From: G965216255 sp965216255
Lineage (GTDB): Bacteria; Bacteroidota; Rhodothermia; Rhodothermales; Bin80
DNA: 64,000 nucleotides
Direction: 5' to 3'
NCBI GenBank assembly: GCA_965216255.1
Contig: OZ244148.1
Span: 4,092,001-4,156,000, forward strand
In this document: piece after piece, positions 25,494 to 35,520 of the stretch
How the letters are laid out: each line of letters opens with the position of its first letter
How positions within the stretch are numbered: position 1 is the stretch's first letter
Position numbers and translations under genes: made by a program
Notes under the pieces: generated by a model
The model's database searches: none
Seen by the model: only the letters and a program-made list of their open reading frames with translations
What the model was told of the DNA's origin: nothing

Positions 25494-28400
25494 ATGCTAA
25501 ATAGGAAGACCACAGCGGCTCTTATTGCGTTTACCCTTGTCTTGGGGTCCGCATCCGAAACAAGAGCGCAAACCGGCAACTGCGAGCCCGCGCTAGGAGA
25601 GGCCTACCTGGACATTAACAACGTTCGAGCGCGTATCCTGAACAATGGCAATCTCTTCTGGCGAGGGGCTCCGCCCGTGTACGAGGTGCCCAAGGGCGGC
25701 GGTGCGAATGCCATCTTTGTTTCCGGCATCTGGGTCGGCGGCTACGTAGGAGGGCAGTTGCGTGTGGCCGCTGCGCGGTACAGTAACTACCAGTTCTGGG
25801 GAGGCCCGCTTGACGACAATGGGGCGCCACCGGCGGACTGTGCGGACTTCGACCGCTTGTATAAGGTGAGCCGCACAGACATCGACGAATACGAGAGCAC
25901 GGGTGTGGCTGCGCCGGACGTTCGTGACTGGCCCACCGGCTTGGGGGCGCCAACGCTCGCTCGGCCGGAAAACGGCGAGGATGACGACGGGGATGGTGAG
26001 GTGGACGAGGAGGGTGAGCAGTTGCTCTTTGATATCAATGTGCCGCTTGCCCAGCGGGCAGATCGGGTGGTTAACCTAGCTTTGGGCGAGCGGCCTGCCA
26101 TTCTCGGTGATCAGTCTATCTGGTGGGTCATGAACGACAGGGGCAATGAGCATTTGGCTACTGGCGGCGACACACCTCCGATCGGTCTTGAGGTGCACGT
26201 CTTGGCGTTCGCTTTTAACACGGCGGGTGACATTGGCAACACGACGTTCTACAAGTACGATATGTATGCCAAAGGAGCGGAGCCGCTTACCGACACATAT
26301 ATCGGACTATTCTCCGATCCGGACCTGGGAAACTTCCAGGATGACTGGGTAGGTTCCGACACGGCGCGCGGTATGGGCTACGTTTGGAATTCCGATAACG
26401 ACGACGAAGGTGGTGATGGATATGGCATTCCGCCAGCCGCGGGTTACGATTTCTTCCAGGGTCCCATTGTGCCTTCTCTCGGGGATACGGCTTATGTGAG
26501 TGGAGCGGCGCGGCCGGATTTCAAGAATCTGGAGATGACGCACTTCGTTTACTACAACAACGGTCCCGGTCCCGCTGGCGATCCGGAAAATGGACCGGAC
26601 TATTACAATTTCCTTTCCGGCCATTGGAAGGATGGCCAGCGGATCACGTTGGGTGGCAACGGGCGGGACTTTTCCGATACACCGACGGATTACATGTTTC
26701 CGGGAGATCCGGGCAGCAGCGACTCGGCCTGCCAATACTGGTCGGAATGCAACGCGGATGGCGCAGGTACCGACATTGAGGCGGCCGACCGCCGATTCGC
26801 GATGTCTACGGGGCCGTTTACCATTAATCCCGGGGACTACCAGCAGATTGTGTTCGGCATCGTATGGGCCCAGGGTGAAAACAACTTTGACTCCGTCCAG
26901 AAACTCAAGATCGCGGATGGCCTGGCGCAGGCTGCATTTGACGTGGACTTTGCACTGCCTTCACCGCCTGCGGCCCCCGGAGTAACCGCCACGGCATTGG
27001 ACCGGGAGGTTATTCTGGAGTGGAGCAACTCCGCGCGTTCCAACAATTATTTGGAGACCTACCAGGCGGAAGACCCGTTTGCGCCCGAGGGCAGTGATAT
27101 CTATGTGTTTGAAGGCTACACTGTAATCCAGTATGAGAGTGCAAGTGATCAGATTGGCAAGGTAATCGGCAATTATGACACGCCAAATGGCGTGACCCGC
27201 GTTATAGACGGCATTCCAGGAGAGCCGACCATGGTTACCGCCGTAGGCTCAGATAACGGCACGCAGAGCTACCATTCTATCACAGGTCTAGTCAATTACA
27301 CCACCTACTTTTTCGGTGTCCAGGCCTACGCGTTCAACGACTTTTCGACACCTAAAATCTATCGCGGCCCCATCAAGCGCGTAGAGGTCATTCCGACGCG
27401 CTCCCCCAAGGTCATCTCCGACGCGGCCAGAGATGCCGCTGCAGATCCAGGGGCGGACTTTCAGGCGGAGAAGACCGGCATAGGTGATGGAAGTGTGTGG
27501 GCGAATATCGTGAATCCGGCCAATGTTGCGGTCGGCGCCTACAGCGTCGAATTCTACGCGTTGGAAGGAGGTAGCGCAGCCGCGAAGGTGGCGCCTTTCA
27601 TTGAGGACGAAATAGATGCTCTTGACGACATAGATGTCGCAGCTAAAAACATTAACGATCATCATATTACATATGACGTCAAGCGTGACGGCACGGTGAT
27701 CTTCGACGGTAGCGCTACGGGCGAGCCGGCCCCCCAGCGTCCGGGTGTCGTCTTGGCGGACGGTATGGAATTCTCCATCGTGGGGCCATCGCCGGGGTTC
27801 AAGGACTTCCTGACGGTATCCAATGCTGCTGGAGTGTTGGATCCACCGGAAAATGCCGCCTTTGGCTGGTTAGGCTTTCCTTCATCATTGGGGCTGGGTA
27901 GTGCGGATCGAGAGAGGCAGCAGTCCATTGTAGCCTCTCGGTGGGGAATTAACGCCGGAGGTTCGGGTGGCGCCTATGGCCCTCAGTCCGACGGCGGTTC
28001 TTTCCTCGGCCGCGCCATGCGCGGCAACAACCTCGCCAACGCCGGCGTTTTTGACTACGAGATGCGGTTTACCCAGGAGTGCGTAGACGGCATAGACGGC
28101 AATGCGGAGCTTTCGGACTGCTTGGCCTATCGGAGGTTTGAGGATGGCGAAATCATCGAAGTGCCATTTCAGTTGTGGCAAACAGGCGTTGCCACGCCCG
28201 ATGACACGAGTGACGACGTATTGATGGTTGCCGCTATTTGCGACACAGATGCGTGTGGTGGTGGGACGGAGCAAGGCGTGTATGATATTGGCGGCGATCA
28301 CGAGGCTTCCGGTGGTCCGGATGATCCATTTTCGGACTGGATTTACTGGCTCCGTCCCAGTGATGACGCGCCAGGACGTTCTGGCCATGACAGGTTTTAC

Positions 28401-28934
28401 GGCGGAGAATCAATCGATTTAACGGAGGTGATAGCTCGTAGTGTTCTCGTAGTACACAATGGCGGTGCGGCACCTCCGTACAATCCGGCCCTGCCTGAAG
28501 CGGGGACGACCTTCCGTATTGTTACGAGCAAGCCCAATCAGCCCGGGGATGTGCATGTTTTCTCTACGGTAGGCTTTGGTGCCGAAGATCCGAGCAATGC
28601 AGTGCTACAGGATCGGCTTGATAACATCGGTATTGTGCCGAATCCTTATCTGGGAGCGTCGGCGTACGAAGTCAGCCAGCTAACGGATGAGGTCCGCTTT
28701 ACAAACATGCCGGATGTAGCTACGATCCGCGTCTTTACGCTGAATGGTACCCTGATCAAGACGCTAGAAAAACAGTCACCGGGCGTGGCCACCATTGCCT
28801 GGAACCTTACCACAGACTACAATCTGCCCGTAGCGAGCGGGGTGTACCTCGTCCATGTAGAAGTACCGGATGTGGGTAGCAAGGTAATAAAGCTGGGCGT
28901 AGTGAAGAAGCGTACGCAGCTTAACGTTTTCTAG
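25494..28934 (+). CDS. Large secreted protein with Fn3-like segment and FlgD/T9SS-like C-terminal domain
   Basis: The 1146-residue protein has a signal peptide (cleavage near TRAQ, about residue 25). The first 450 residues are rich in Gly, Asp and aromatic residues and include an acidic, EF-hand-like loop (GEDDDGDGEVDEEGE). A fibronectin III-like segment lies at about residues 485-640 (APGVTATALDREVILEWSNS ... YTTYFFGVQAYAF). The last 100 residues (VPNPYLGASAYEVSQL, VRFTNMPDVATIRVFTLNG, LPVASGVYLVHVEV) match the FlgD-like or type IX sorting-type domain common at C-termini of secreted Bacteroidota proteins. The start at 25494 is preferred over 25488 because AGAAGG at 25482-25487 then has normal spacing. 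It lies between a TonB receptor and a PorV-like gene. The function is unknown. Confidence 0.75.
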   Translation: MLNRKTTAALIAFTLVLGSASETRAQTGNCEPALGEAYLDINNVRARILNNGNLFWRGAPPVYEVPKGGGANAIFVSGIWVGGYVGGQLRVAAARYSNYQFWGGPLDDNGAPPADCADFDRLYKVSRTDIDEYESTGVAAPDVRDWPTGLGAPTLARPENGEDDDGDGEVDEEGEQLLFDINVPLAQRADRVVNLALGERPAILGDQSIWWVMNDRGNEHLATGGDTPPIGLEVHVLAFAFNTAGDIGNTTFYKYDMYAKGAEPLTDTYIGLFSDPDLGNFQDDWVGSDTARGMGYVWNSDNDDEGGDGYGIPPAAGYDFFQGPIVPSLGDTAYVSGAARPDFKNLEMTHFVYYNNGPGPAGDPENGPDYYNFLSGHWKDGQRITLGGNGRDFSDTPTDYMFPGDPGSSDSACQYWSECNADGAGTDIEAADRRFAMSTGPFTINPGDYQQIVFGIVWAQGENNFDSVQKLKIADGLAQAAFDVDFALPSPPAAPGVTATALDREVILEWSNSARSNNYLETYQAEDPFAPEGSDIYVFEGYTVIQYESASDQIGKVIGNYDTPNGVTRVIDGIPGEPTMVTAVGSDNGTQSYHSITGLVNYTTYFFGVQAYAFNDFSTPKIYRGPIKRVEVIPTRSPKVISDAARDAAADPGADFQAEKTGIGDGSVWANIVNPANVAVGAYSVEFYALEGGSAAAKVAPFIEDEIDALDDIDVAAKNINDHHITYDVKRDGTVIFDGSATGEPAPQRPGVVLADGMEFSIVGPSPGFKDFLTVSNAAGVLDPPENAAFGWLGFPSSLGLGSADRERQQSIVASRWGINAGGSGGAYGPQSDGGSFLGRAMRGNNLANAGVFDYEMRFTQECVDGIDGNAELSDCLAYRRFEDGEIIEVPFQLWQTGVATPDDTSDDVLMVAAICDTDACGGGTEQGVYDIGGDHEASGGPDDPFSDWIYWLRPSDDAPGRSGHDRFYGGESIDLTEVIARSVLVVHNGGAAPPYNPALPEAGTTFRIVTSKPNQPGDVHVFSTVGFGAEDPSNAVLQDRLDNIGIVPNPYLGASAYEVSQLTDEVRFTNMPDVATIRVFTLNGTLIKTLEKQSPGVATIAWNLTTDYNLPVASGVYLVHVEVPDVGSKVIKLGVVKKRTQLNVF

Positions 28935-29016
28935 GTTACGTGTCGATTCGATCCATCCCACTAACAACTGCTAATTCACGCACGTGATGTCTCCAAAGCA
29001 AAGGAGGATAACTGAT

Positions 29017-30093
29017 ATGAACACATGGACACGTATCGCCCCGGCCCTGCTCGTGTTGCTTATGGGTGCACTTAGCGCAGGTACGGCGGTAGCCCAGGGC
29101 GGTGGCGATGCCGGCGGAGGGTCGACAGAAGGAAACCAGAACCGAAGCGGTACTTCCGGGGCCGTAGAGCTACTGGTTCCGCTTACGGCTCGATATACGG
29201 CATTGGGCAATACCACCACAAGCGGGCTTCCGGACATGAACGGTCTGGAGGCCCTGTACGCCAATCCGGCCGGGTTGGTTAGCAACACAGGCACGACAGC
29301 TCTGTTTAGCAGAGTGGAATTCGTCGCGGATATTGGTGTCAATTACTTCGGAATAGGGCAGCGTATCGGGGACAATCACCTGGCGTTTACGCTCTCGTCA
29401 TGGGACTTTGGAGATATTCCGAAGCAGACCGAAGAAACTCCTGAAATATCTAACGTGACCTACGGCATAAATTTCATTACCGCAGGATTCTCGTATGCGC
29501 GCACACTTACGGATCGTATCGCGGCCGGGGCAACGGTGAAGCTGGTAAACGAAACCATTGCGGATGTGTCTGCGAACGGGATAGTGTTTGACGCGGGCAT
29601 GACGTATGTGGTGGGCGAAAGTGGACTGCGCATGGGCGTAGCGCTAAAAAATATCGGCAGTCAGTTGCAGTTTGCAGGTACGGGGCTTAAACGACGCACA
29701 CAACTTCCATCGCAGCTTCCCAATGCTTCCAACAACTCGGTGAATATAGAAGCGGAGGGCGTTGAGTATCCGACGCTACTAAATTTTGGGATGGCGTACA
29801 CGCGAGATTTCGCTGCCGGTGCTGTCGTGACTGTGTTGGGTAATTTCCGGTCAAACAGTTTTGATCAGGATCAGTATAGTAGCGGCGTAGAGTTTGCACT
29901 CAGGGATATCGTGTTTGTCAGGGGTGGGTTCGAAATGACGCGGGATAGCGAGCTCACTTTTTTCAAGGGGTACTCCTTTGGCGGAGGGTTGAATCTAACG
30001 TTTTCCGGCTCACGGGTATCGCTGGATTACGCGATAATGCCTGTTGATTTCTTCAAAGATGTACAGTTCATTACGGTATCGGTTACGCTGTAA
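29017..30093 (+). CDS. PorV/PorQ-family outer-membrane protein
   Basis: The 358-residue protein has a signal peptide (MNTWTRIAPALLVLLMGALS, cleavage near VAQG), a Gly-rich linker, then the family opening LLVPLTARYTALGNTTTSGL and ALYANPAGLVSNTGTTALF. It continues as a beta-barrel with alternating residues (LAFTLSSWDFGDIP, ITAGFSYARTLTDRIAAGATVKLV) and ends ITVSVTL. In the type IX secretion system, PorV binds C-terminal signals of cargo at the outer membrane. The gene directly upstream encodes a likely cargo-type protein, so a dedicated pairing is plausible. A GGAGG ribosome-binding site precedes 29017; a longer start at 28984 is unlikely. Confidence 0.8.
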   Translation: MNTWTRIAPALLVLLMGALSAGTAVAQGGGDAGGGSTEGNQNRSGTSGAVELLVPLTARYTALGNTTTSGLPDMNGLEALYANPAGLVSNTGTTALFSRVEFVADIGVNYFGIGQRIGDNHLAFTLSSWDFGDIPKQTEETPEISNVTYGINFITAGFSYARTLTDRIAAGATVKLVNETIADVSANGIVFDAGMTYVVGESGLRMGVALKNIGSQLQFAGTGLKRRTQLPSQLPNASNNSVNIEAEGVEYPTLLNFGMAYTRDFAAGAVVTVLGNFRSNSFDQDQYSSGVEFALRDIVFVRGGFEMTRDSELTFFKGYSFGGGLNLTFSGSRVSLDYAIMPVDFFKDVQFITVSVTL

Positions 30094-30571
30094 TCCGGAA
30101 GTGAAATAGAAGGGCGGCGGGTGAGCCACGTTGCTCCTGCTGTGTGGGTGGGGTGGTATTGAACCGCGCGTGTTCACGCCCTGGGGGCCCTGTGATGAGA
30201 GCGGGGATCCATTCTTTTGGCCCCCTAAAAAGTGATTCGAGCGAATAGGTGTCCGAAAGCTATAGAGAGGCATGGGACGTGCTCGGTGCAATAGCCGTGT
30301 CCATGTAACGGGGTAACGCTGGTTGTTGGTCTGGAATCGCCGCCGGTCGCGTGATGGGGTGTGCAAACCTGCATGGGTGAAGACGCCAATTGCAAACATA
30401 TGGCGCGGAGGGTGGAGCCATGTTGGAAGCCGAGAATTGGATGTGCCCAATTATTCTAGCGTGCGGCCTATCTGAGCAGCCGGTCGGTGAACATTTGTGG
30501 ATTAGTCGTATTGAAACGGTGATGACAAAAGTTGTTTTGGCCTCAGGTAACCAATGCGTGGAAGTCATACC
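30094..30571. other. Intergenic region without recognised gene
   Basis: There are 478 nt between the PorV-like and TPR genes. Open frames on either strand lack signals or motifs. GGGGGCC near 30183 and GGCCCCC near 30220 could form a long-loop stem, but without a T-run it is not a clear terminator. A promoter for the TPR gene may lie here; none stands out. Confidence 0.4.
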
Positions 30572-31825
30572 ATGAAGGCGATAGGTGTTCATCTGACACT
30601 GGTGGTGTGTGCCATTGGCGTCATGGCTCCGATCGGATGCGGGAGCAATCCGAACATTGAGGGTGCGAAACTGGATTTAGGCAATAGAGACTATGACCGC
30701 GCTCTAGAGAACATCGCTATTGCACTTAGTGAGGAGCCTGGCAACGCCGAGGCGCTGTCGTTGAAGGGGCAGATCTTGCAGTCTTTGGCGAGTGAAACGG
30801 AGGATCCCCGCGAACGAGCGGTCTTGTTTAGTGAAATGGCCCACGCCTATGTGCGCGGAGCGGAGGTCGACTCAAACCTGGCCGTGGATCATGAGAGGCG
30901 AATGCGCATGGCGTACGTAGAGGAATTTAATTTGGGGATCAGCCTTTATGACCGGGGCCAATACGTGGATGTATCCGAGCAGGAAGCTGCCTTTGAGGTG
31001 GCGGCGGCCCATTTCAGGAATGCGTCCATGATGTTTCCGGACTCGACGGATGCCTATTTCAACGAGGCGTCAGCTTTTTATAGCGCTGGGATGCTGCAAG
31101 CAGCGATTGAAACCTTTGAATTGGCGCTGGACAGAGGCAATACCGATCGACAGATATATGTGTATCTGGCCAATACGCTCGAGCGGTCTGCGGAGGCGGT
31201 GGACGATCCCGTAGTCAAACAGGGACGCTATAGGAGGCTCGTGGAAATATTGGAACAAGCCGCGGAGGAGCACCCCAAAGACGAGGAATTGCGGACGATG
31301 ATGCTGAACGCTTACGTGGTAGCTGGAGAGGAGGACCGGGCGCTCGCCCATTACGAACGAGATGTTGCACGTGAAGGCAATAACAAGACTTTCTTGTACA
31401 ATTATGGGACGCTTCTGATACGATTGCAGGATTATAACGCGGCTATAGCCATGCTTGCTTCTGCCGTTGACGTTGACCCGGATTATACCAATGCGCGGTA
31501 TAATCTCGGTGCGGCCTACATCAACAAGGCGGTGGGAATTAGCGAGGATTACAGGATGCGCGAGAATGAGTTCTTTGAAGCGCGGTCACGGTTGACGACT
31601 GACGAGGCTGCAAGAAGCGAGACAGCATTGAAGAGGATGGATCGGGATAGGATGGCGTTGTTCAGCCAAGCGATCAAGCACTTGCAGGTCGCCAAGACGC
31701 TGACGGAGTCGGAATTGGGTGATACACGAGACATATGCCGCGGCCTGTACCAGGCCTTTGGCCAAACTGATCAGCGTCAGAAGGCGCAGGAGGTTGCTGC
31801 GTGTGCGGAATTTGACAATTTGTAG
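30572..31825 (+). CDS. TPR-repeat lipoprotein
   Basis: The 417-residue protein has a lipoprotein signal with lipobox PIGC (Cys23) and so is probably attached to a membrane leaflet facing the periplasm. At least six tetratricopeptide-like units follow, for example AKLDLGNRDYDRALENIAIA, AYFNEASAFYSAGMLQAAIE, FLYNYGTLLIRLQDYNAAIA and ARYNLGAAYINKAVG, with an Asp- and Arg-rich helical C-terminus. TPR lipoproteins usually act as assembly scaffolds. Position after the receptor, secreted protein and PorV-like genes suggests it belongs to the same surface system, although a 478-nt gap separates it. The start at 30572 has GGAAG nine bases upstream. Confidence 0.8.
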   Translation: MKAIGVHLTLVVCAIGVMAPIGCGSNPNIEGAKLDLGNRDYDRALENIAIALSEEPGNAEALSLKGQILQSLASETEDPRERAVLFSEMAHAYVRGAEVDSNLAVDHERRMRMAYVEEFNLGISLYDRGQYVDVSEQEAAFEVAAAHFRNASMMFPDSTDAYFNEASAFYSAGMLQAAIETFELALDRGNTDRQIYVYLANTLERSAEAVDDPVVKQGRYRRLVEILEQAAEEHPKDEELRTMMLNAYVVAGEEDRALAHYERDVAREGNNKTFLYNYGTLLIRLQDYNAAIAMLASAVDVDPDYTNARYNLGAAYINKAVGISEDYRMRENEFFEARSRLTTDEAARSETALKRMDRDRMALFSQAIKHLQVAKTLTESELGDTRDICRGLYQAFGQTDQRQKAQEVAACAEFDNL

Positions 31826-31933
31826 ATGATCTGGATGCTGCCCTATTTGGTGAACGTGGTGCCAAATGCTTCGTAACATCGAATGGCCCAGTTGCGGGCA
31901 GTCCAGGTTTGGCATGGTTAGGTGGTTTTCGCC

Positions 31934-33106
31934 ATGGAACCAGAAGAAATGATGGCAAGTTCGGGGTTTGGCACGAAGGCCGTGCATGCGGGCCAGGCGC
32001 CGGATGTGGCTACGGGCTCCATCATACCACCCGTCTACCTGACATCAACCTACGTACAGCAAGCGCCTGGCAGGCACTGCGGGTACGAATATGGTAGGGT
32101 GTCCAATCCCACGCGAACGGCCCTGGAATTGAATCTCGCAGCATTGGAAGGGGCACAATTCTGCTGTGCTTTTGCCTCCGGTATGGCAGGTGCTGACGCC
32201 ATCCTTAAATCATTGCGACCCGGCGACCATCTGGTTGCGTCCAGCGATTTGTATGGGGGTAATTATCGACTGTTTCGGGAGGTATACGGACCGTTTGGCA
32301 TTGCATCGGATTTTGTGGACGCGACAGATGTAGATGTCGTGGAAGCCGCATTGCGTCCCAATAGCAGGCTCCTGTGGTTGGAGACGCCGACCAATCCACT
32401 GACGCGAATCGTTGATATTAGCAGGCTCTGCCTTCTTGCGCATGCCTACGACGTGGATGTTGTGGTTGACAACACCTTTGCAACGCCGTACCTACAGCAG
32501 CCGCTGCAGATGGGCGCGGATCTCGTTCTTCATTCAACGACTAAGTACTTGGGTGGGCATTCGGACATTATTGGCGGAGCCGTTTGCACCGGCCGCGCGG
32601 ATTGGGCCGAACGGCTTTCGTACCAGGTTAAGTGTGCTGGGGCGGTACCGGGCCCCCTGGATTGTTATTTGGTCCTACGGGGTACCAAGACACTTCACGT
32701 GCGGATGGAGCGTCATTGCCGCAACGCGCGCCGTATTGCCAGCTACCTCGAAACGCATCCTAAGGTGGGTCGAGTGCACTATCCTGGCCTTCCCAGTAAC
32801 CCGGGTTATGCACTGGCCCGGCAGCAAATGCGTGACTTTGGTGGGATGATTTCGTTCCAGTTGAACGGCGACCGAATAGATCAGGCGCTGCAAGTTCTAT
32901 CAGATACGCGCCTTTTTGCCCTCGCAGAGAGCCTGGGAGGTGTGGAAAGCCTTATTGGTCACCCGGCGTCGATGACGCATGCTTCGATTCCTGCGGAAGA
33001 GCGGCGTGCAGCGGGGTTATCGGATAGCCTGATCAGGTTGTCGGTAGGCATAGAGGATGTCGAGGATTTGATCCATGATCTGGACCGTTCATTATCGAAA
33101 GTGTAA
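31934..33106 (+). CDS. Trans-sulfuration PLP enzyme (cystathionine gamma-synthase/gamma-lyase family)
   Basis: The 390-residue protein is a Cys/Met-metabolism PLP enzyme. The PLP lysine is Lys204 in LHSTTKYLGGHSD. Other family marks are YEYGRVSNPTRTALE, FASGMAGADAIL, LETPTNPLTRIVDI, VVDNTFATPYLQQPL and SLGGVESLIGHPASMTHAS. It could make cystathionine from an activated homoserine or cleave it to cysteine; sequence reading alone cannot tell synthase from lyase. ATGs at 31934, 31949 and 31952 are all possible starts. No SAM riboswitch was seen in the 108 nt upstream. It is convergent with the E1 gene. Confidence 0.9.
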   Translation: MEPEEMMASSGFGTKAVHAGQAPDVATGSIIPPVYLTSTYVQQAPGRHCGYEYGRVSNPTRTALELNLAALEGAQFCCAFASGMAGADAILKSLRPGDHLVASSDLYGGNYRLFREVYGPFGIASDFVDATDVDVVEAALRPNSRLLWLETPTNPLTRIVDISRLCLLAHAYDVDVVVDNTFATPYLQQPLQMGADLVLHSTTKYLGGHSDIIGGAVCTGRADWAERLSYQVKCAGAVPGPLDCYLVLRGTKTLHVRMERHCRNARRIASYLETHPKVGRVHYPGLPSNPGYALARQQMRDFGGMISFQLNGDRIDQALQVLSDTRLFALAESLGGVESLIGHPASMTHASIPAEERRAAGLSDSLIRLSVGIEDVEDLIHDLDRSLSKV

Positions 33107-33140
33107 CGGTAGCGTTGCCGGTGGCGCCGCTGAGAGGTGT

Positions 33141-33182
33141 CGTTAAAAAAACGCAATGCGTGGCAGTTGCCCGGCAACGCAT
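33141..33182 (+). terminator. Weak terminator-like hairpins between convergent genes
   Basis: After the PLP enzyme gene there is CGTT-AAAAA-AACG with flanks (33141-33153), then a stem of ATGCGTGGC (33156-33164) against GCAACGCAT (33174-33182) with one mismatch. No clear T-run follows. The position between two convergent genes is where a bidirectional terminator would be expected. Confidence 0.25.
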
Positions 33183-33348
33183 CATTCTGCTTTGGTCCTA
33201 TGGAAAGTGCAGCATGACGTAGCTTGCGCCTTCGGAGCGGGTTGTTGGAGGCCGGTTGCAGTATAAGAATCCGCGTATCGCGCGCCATCTGTCGCAGCGT
33301 GGCGTTGGGATGTGTGAGCGTGGTCTGTGCCCTGGCAGAGACGCGGAG

Positions 33349-35520
33349 TCAATAAGCGAGGATTTCTCTTGCAGCCCGGAGGATATCCTCGTCTTTGGGT
33401 AACACGGCGAGTTCCAACGGGATCGCAAAGGGCACAAAGGTAAACTTGCCCGCTACACGACGAACGGGGGCGTCCAGGTGTTCAAAAGCCCTATCAGCAA
33501 TCTGGGCGCTGATTTCGGCGCCAAATCCAATGAATTCATGGTCTTCATACACTACCAGTATTCGATTTGTGCGTTTCACTGATGCTAGAATGGTCTCGGA
33601 ATCGAGCGGCATGGTCGTGCGGAGGTCAATGACCTCTATTTCAGCACCGTCTTCCTTGGAAATTTGTTTTGCAATGTGTAGGCACTTGTGCACGAGCAAG
33701 CCATAGGTAGCGATGGTAAGGTCGGTACCCGTGCGTCGGATGCTGGCTTTTCCCAAAGGGAGCAGGAAATCAGGGCCCGGTTCCGGCGAACGCGCTCCTG
33801 CGCTACGATACAGTGCCTTGTGCTCCAGAAACAGGACGGGATCATCGCCCCTAATGGCCGCTTTCAGCAGCCCCTTGGCGTCGCTTGCCGTTGATGGTAT
33901 GGCCACATGGAAACCCGGAATGTGGCTAAAAATGCTCTCGATATTCTGTGAATGGCACAGACCACCGTGTATATAGCCGCCACAGGGCACCCGTATCACC
34001 ATTGGGCAGGTCCACCTGTTGTTGGAGCGGTACCTAATGGCAGCTACCTGGTTGCGCAGCTGCTGCATGGCGGGCCATATGTAGTCCGCGAACTGAATCT
34101 CGACGACGGGTCTGTAACCGGTCGCACAGAAACCTACAGCCGTTCCGATGATGGAGGCCTCGGCAAGCGGCGCGTTAAAACACCGGGCACGTCCAAATCT
34201 TGCAGTCAGGTTCTTTGTAGCTGTAAAGACGCCCCCCTTCTCTCCGGCGACATCTTCTCCGAATACCAGAACGCGCTCATCGCGCTGCATCTCCTCGTGC
34301 AAGGCATGGTTAATGGCATCAACCATGACAGTGGGCTCTCCAGGGTCTTCGGATATTTCATACTGTAGCGTGCTTGGACCTTCAAAATACACGAACTTAG
34401 TGGCACTGGAAGGCAACGGGTCCGGCTGCTTTTCCGCCCAGACAACGGCTTCATCCACGCGCTGCCGAACTTCATCCCGCATGGCTCCAATGGACTTCGG
34501 CGTAAGGATCGCGGCGTCGACCAGGGAAGTTTCCATAAGGGCTATGGGATCAATCTGCCGATCCCGCTGAAGCTCCTCCGTGGTGCGATACTTCAGATGG
34601 TTGTCGGAGGATGAATGTGGCAACAAGCGCACAACATCGGCGACTATGCATACTGGGCCGTTGCCCTGCCGAATGTGTTCGATGGCTGCCCTCGACACGG
34701 AATAGGACCTGAAGAAGTCCGTACCGTCCACCCGGTATCGCTTTAGGCCTTCATATCCGGCAGCCAGCTTGTAGGGCGTGCCGCCTGCGGTCTGGTCCGC
34801 AACCGGGACGGAGATCGCATATTTGTTGTCCTGAATCAGAAACAGGACAGGAGCCCGACTGCGCGCAGCCCAGTTAAGCGCTTCATGAAACGAACCCTGG
34901 GACGTCGCGCCATCTCCGCCTGAGCAAAGCACATAGGCGTCATTTTCTTGCCATTGAACCGCCATGGCCACACCGAGACCCGGTAGCCACTGCGCACCCA
35001 CCGAGGATGACCCGGTAAAGATATTCTTGTCCCGGTGGCTAAAGTGGGAGGGCATTTGCCGACCGCCGGAATTCGGAGAGTCCGCCTTGGCGAGATGGTC
35101 GAGGAGGGTTTCCTCAATCGTTTGGCCGAGCGCCAGCACCAAGGCGAGGTCGCGATAATAGGGCACGAACCAGTCGCTGCCAGGACGTGAGAGCAGACCG
35201 ATAGCCATTTGGATCGCTTCGTGTCCGCTGCAACCGACATGAAAATTGCCCCTACCCTGCTTAAGGAGCGTCATCATCTTTTCGTCCAGACGACGCGCCG
35301 TCAGCATGGTGCGGTAAGCACCGATTAGTGTTTCTCGGTCAAATTCTTCAGGGCCGACGGTCACGATGTCCGTATCCGAACCATTGCTTCCGGCAGAAGA
35401 ATAAGAACTCAGATCCTGTGTGGTCTCTGCCGCCGGGTGGGTGCCGTTCCAACTGGCAGTCTCTTTGTCTGTGCGGAGATATTCTCCTTCCAGCCGTCCT
35501 TGTATTGCGCTATCCGCCAT
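33349..35520 (-). CDS. 2-oxo acid dehydrogenase E1 component, alpha and beta subunits fused
   Basis: This 723-residue protein joins both E1 chains of a thiamine-diphosphate-dependent dehydrogenase. The alpha part (about residues 55-370) has FVPYYRDLALVLALG, and the ThDP motif GGDGATSQGSFHEALNWAA ending in QDNKYAISVP. The beta part (about 395-723) has VLVFGEDVAGEKGGVF, NAPLAEASIIGTAVGFCATG, QFADYIWPAMQQLRNQ, the VPCGGYIHGGLCHSQ loop and LRTTMPLDSETI. Fused E1 of this type is common in Bacteroidota and relatives, and belongs to branched-chain 2-oxo acid or pyruvate dehydrogenase complexes; the substrate is undecided. The first 50 residues are a low-complexity leader. The ATG at 35520 is preferred to a TTG at 35529. 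E2 and E3 genes are not nearby. Confidence 0.9.
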   Translation of the reverse strand: MADSAIQGRLEGEYLRTDKETASWNGTHPAAETTQDLSSYSSAGSNGSDTDIVTVGPEEFDRETLIGAYRTMLTARRLDEKMMTLLKQGRGNFHVGCSGHEAIQMAIGLLSRPGSDWFVPYYRDLALVLALGQTIEETLLDHLAKADSPNSGGRQMPSHFSHRDKNIFTGSSSVGAQWLPGLGVAMAVQWQENDAYVLCSGGDGATSQGSFHEALNWAARSRAPVLFLIQDNKYAISVPVADQTAGGTPYKLAAGYEGLKRYRVDGTDFFRSYSVSRAAIEHIRQGNGPVCIVADVVRLLPHSSSDNHLKYRTTEELQRDRQIDPIALMETSLVDAAILTPKSIGAMRDEVRQRVDEAVVWAEKQPDPLPSSATKFVYFEGPSTLQYEISEDPGEPTVMVDAINHALHEEMQRDERVLVFGEDVAGEKGGVFTATKNLTARFGRARCFNAPLAEASIIGTAVGFCATGYRPVVEIQFADYIWPAMQQLRNQVAAIRYRSNNRWTCPMVIRVPCGGYIHGGLCHSQNIESIFSHIPGFHVAIPSTASDAKGLLKAAIRGDDPVLFLEHKALYRSAGARSPEPGPDFLLPLGKASIRRTGTDLTIATYGLLVHKCLHIAKQISKEDGAEIEVIDLRTTMPLDSETILASVKRTNRILVVYEDHEFIGFGAEISAQIADRAFEHLDAPVRRVAGKFTFVPFAIPLELAVLPKDEDILRAAREILAY

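Noticed and set aside
30183..30226. GGGGGCC...GGCCCCC as a terminator
   Set aside because: The loop is about 30 nt and no T-run follows in either direction.
31826..31933. SAM riboswitch before the trans-sulfuration enzyme
   Set aside because: The gap is only 108 nt and shows none of the conserved SAM-I or SAM-II pairing elements by eye.
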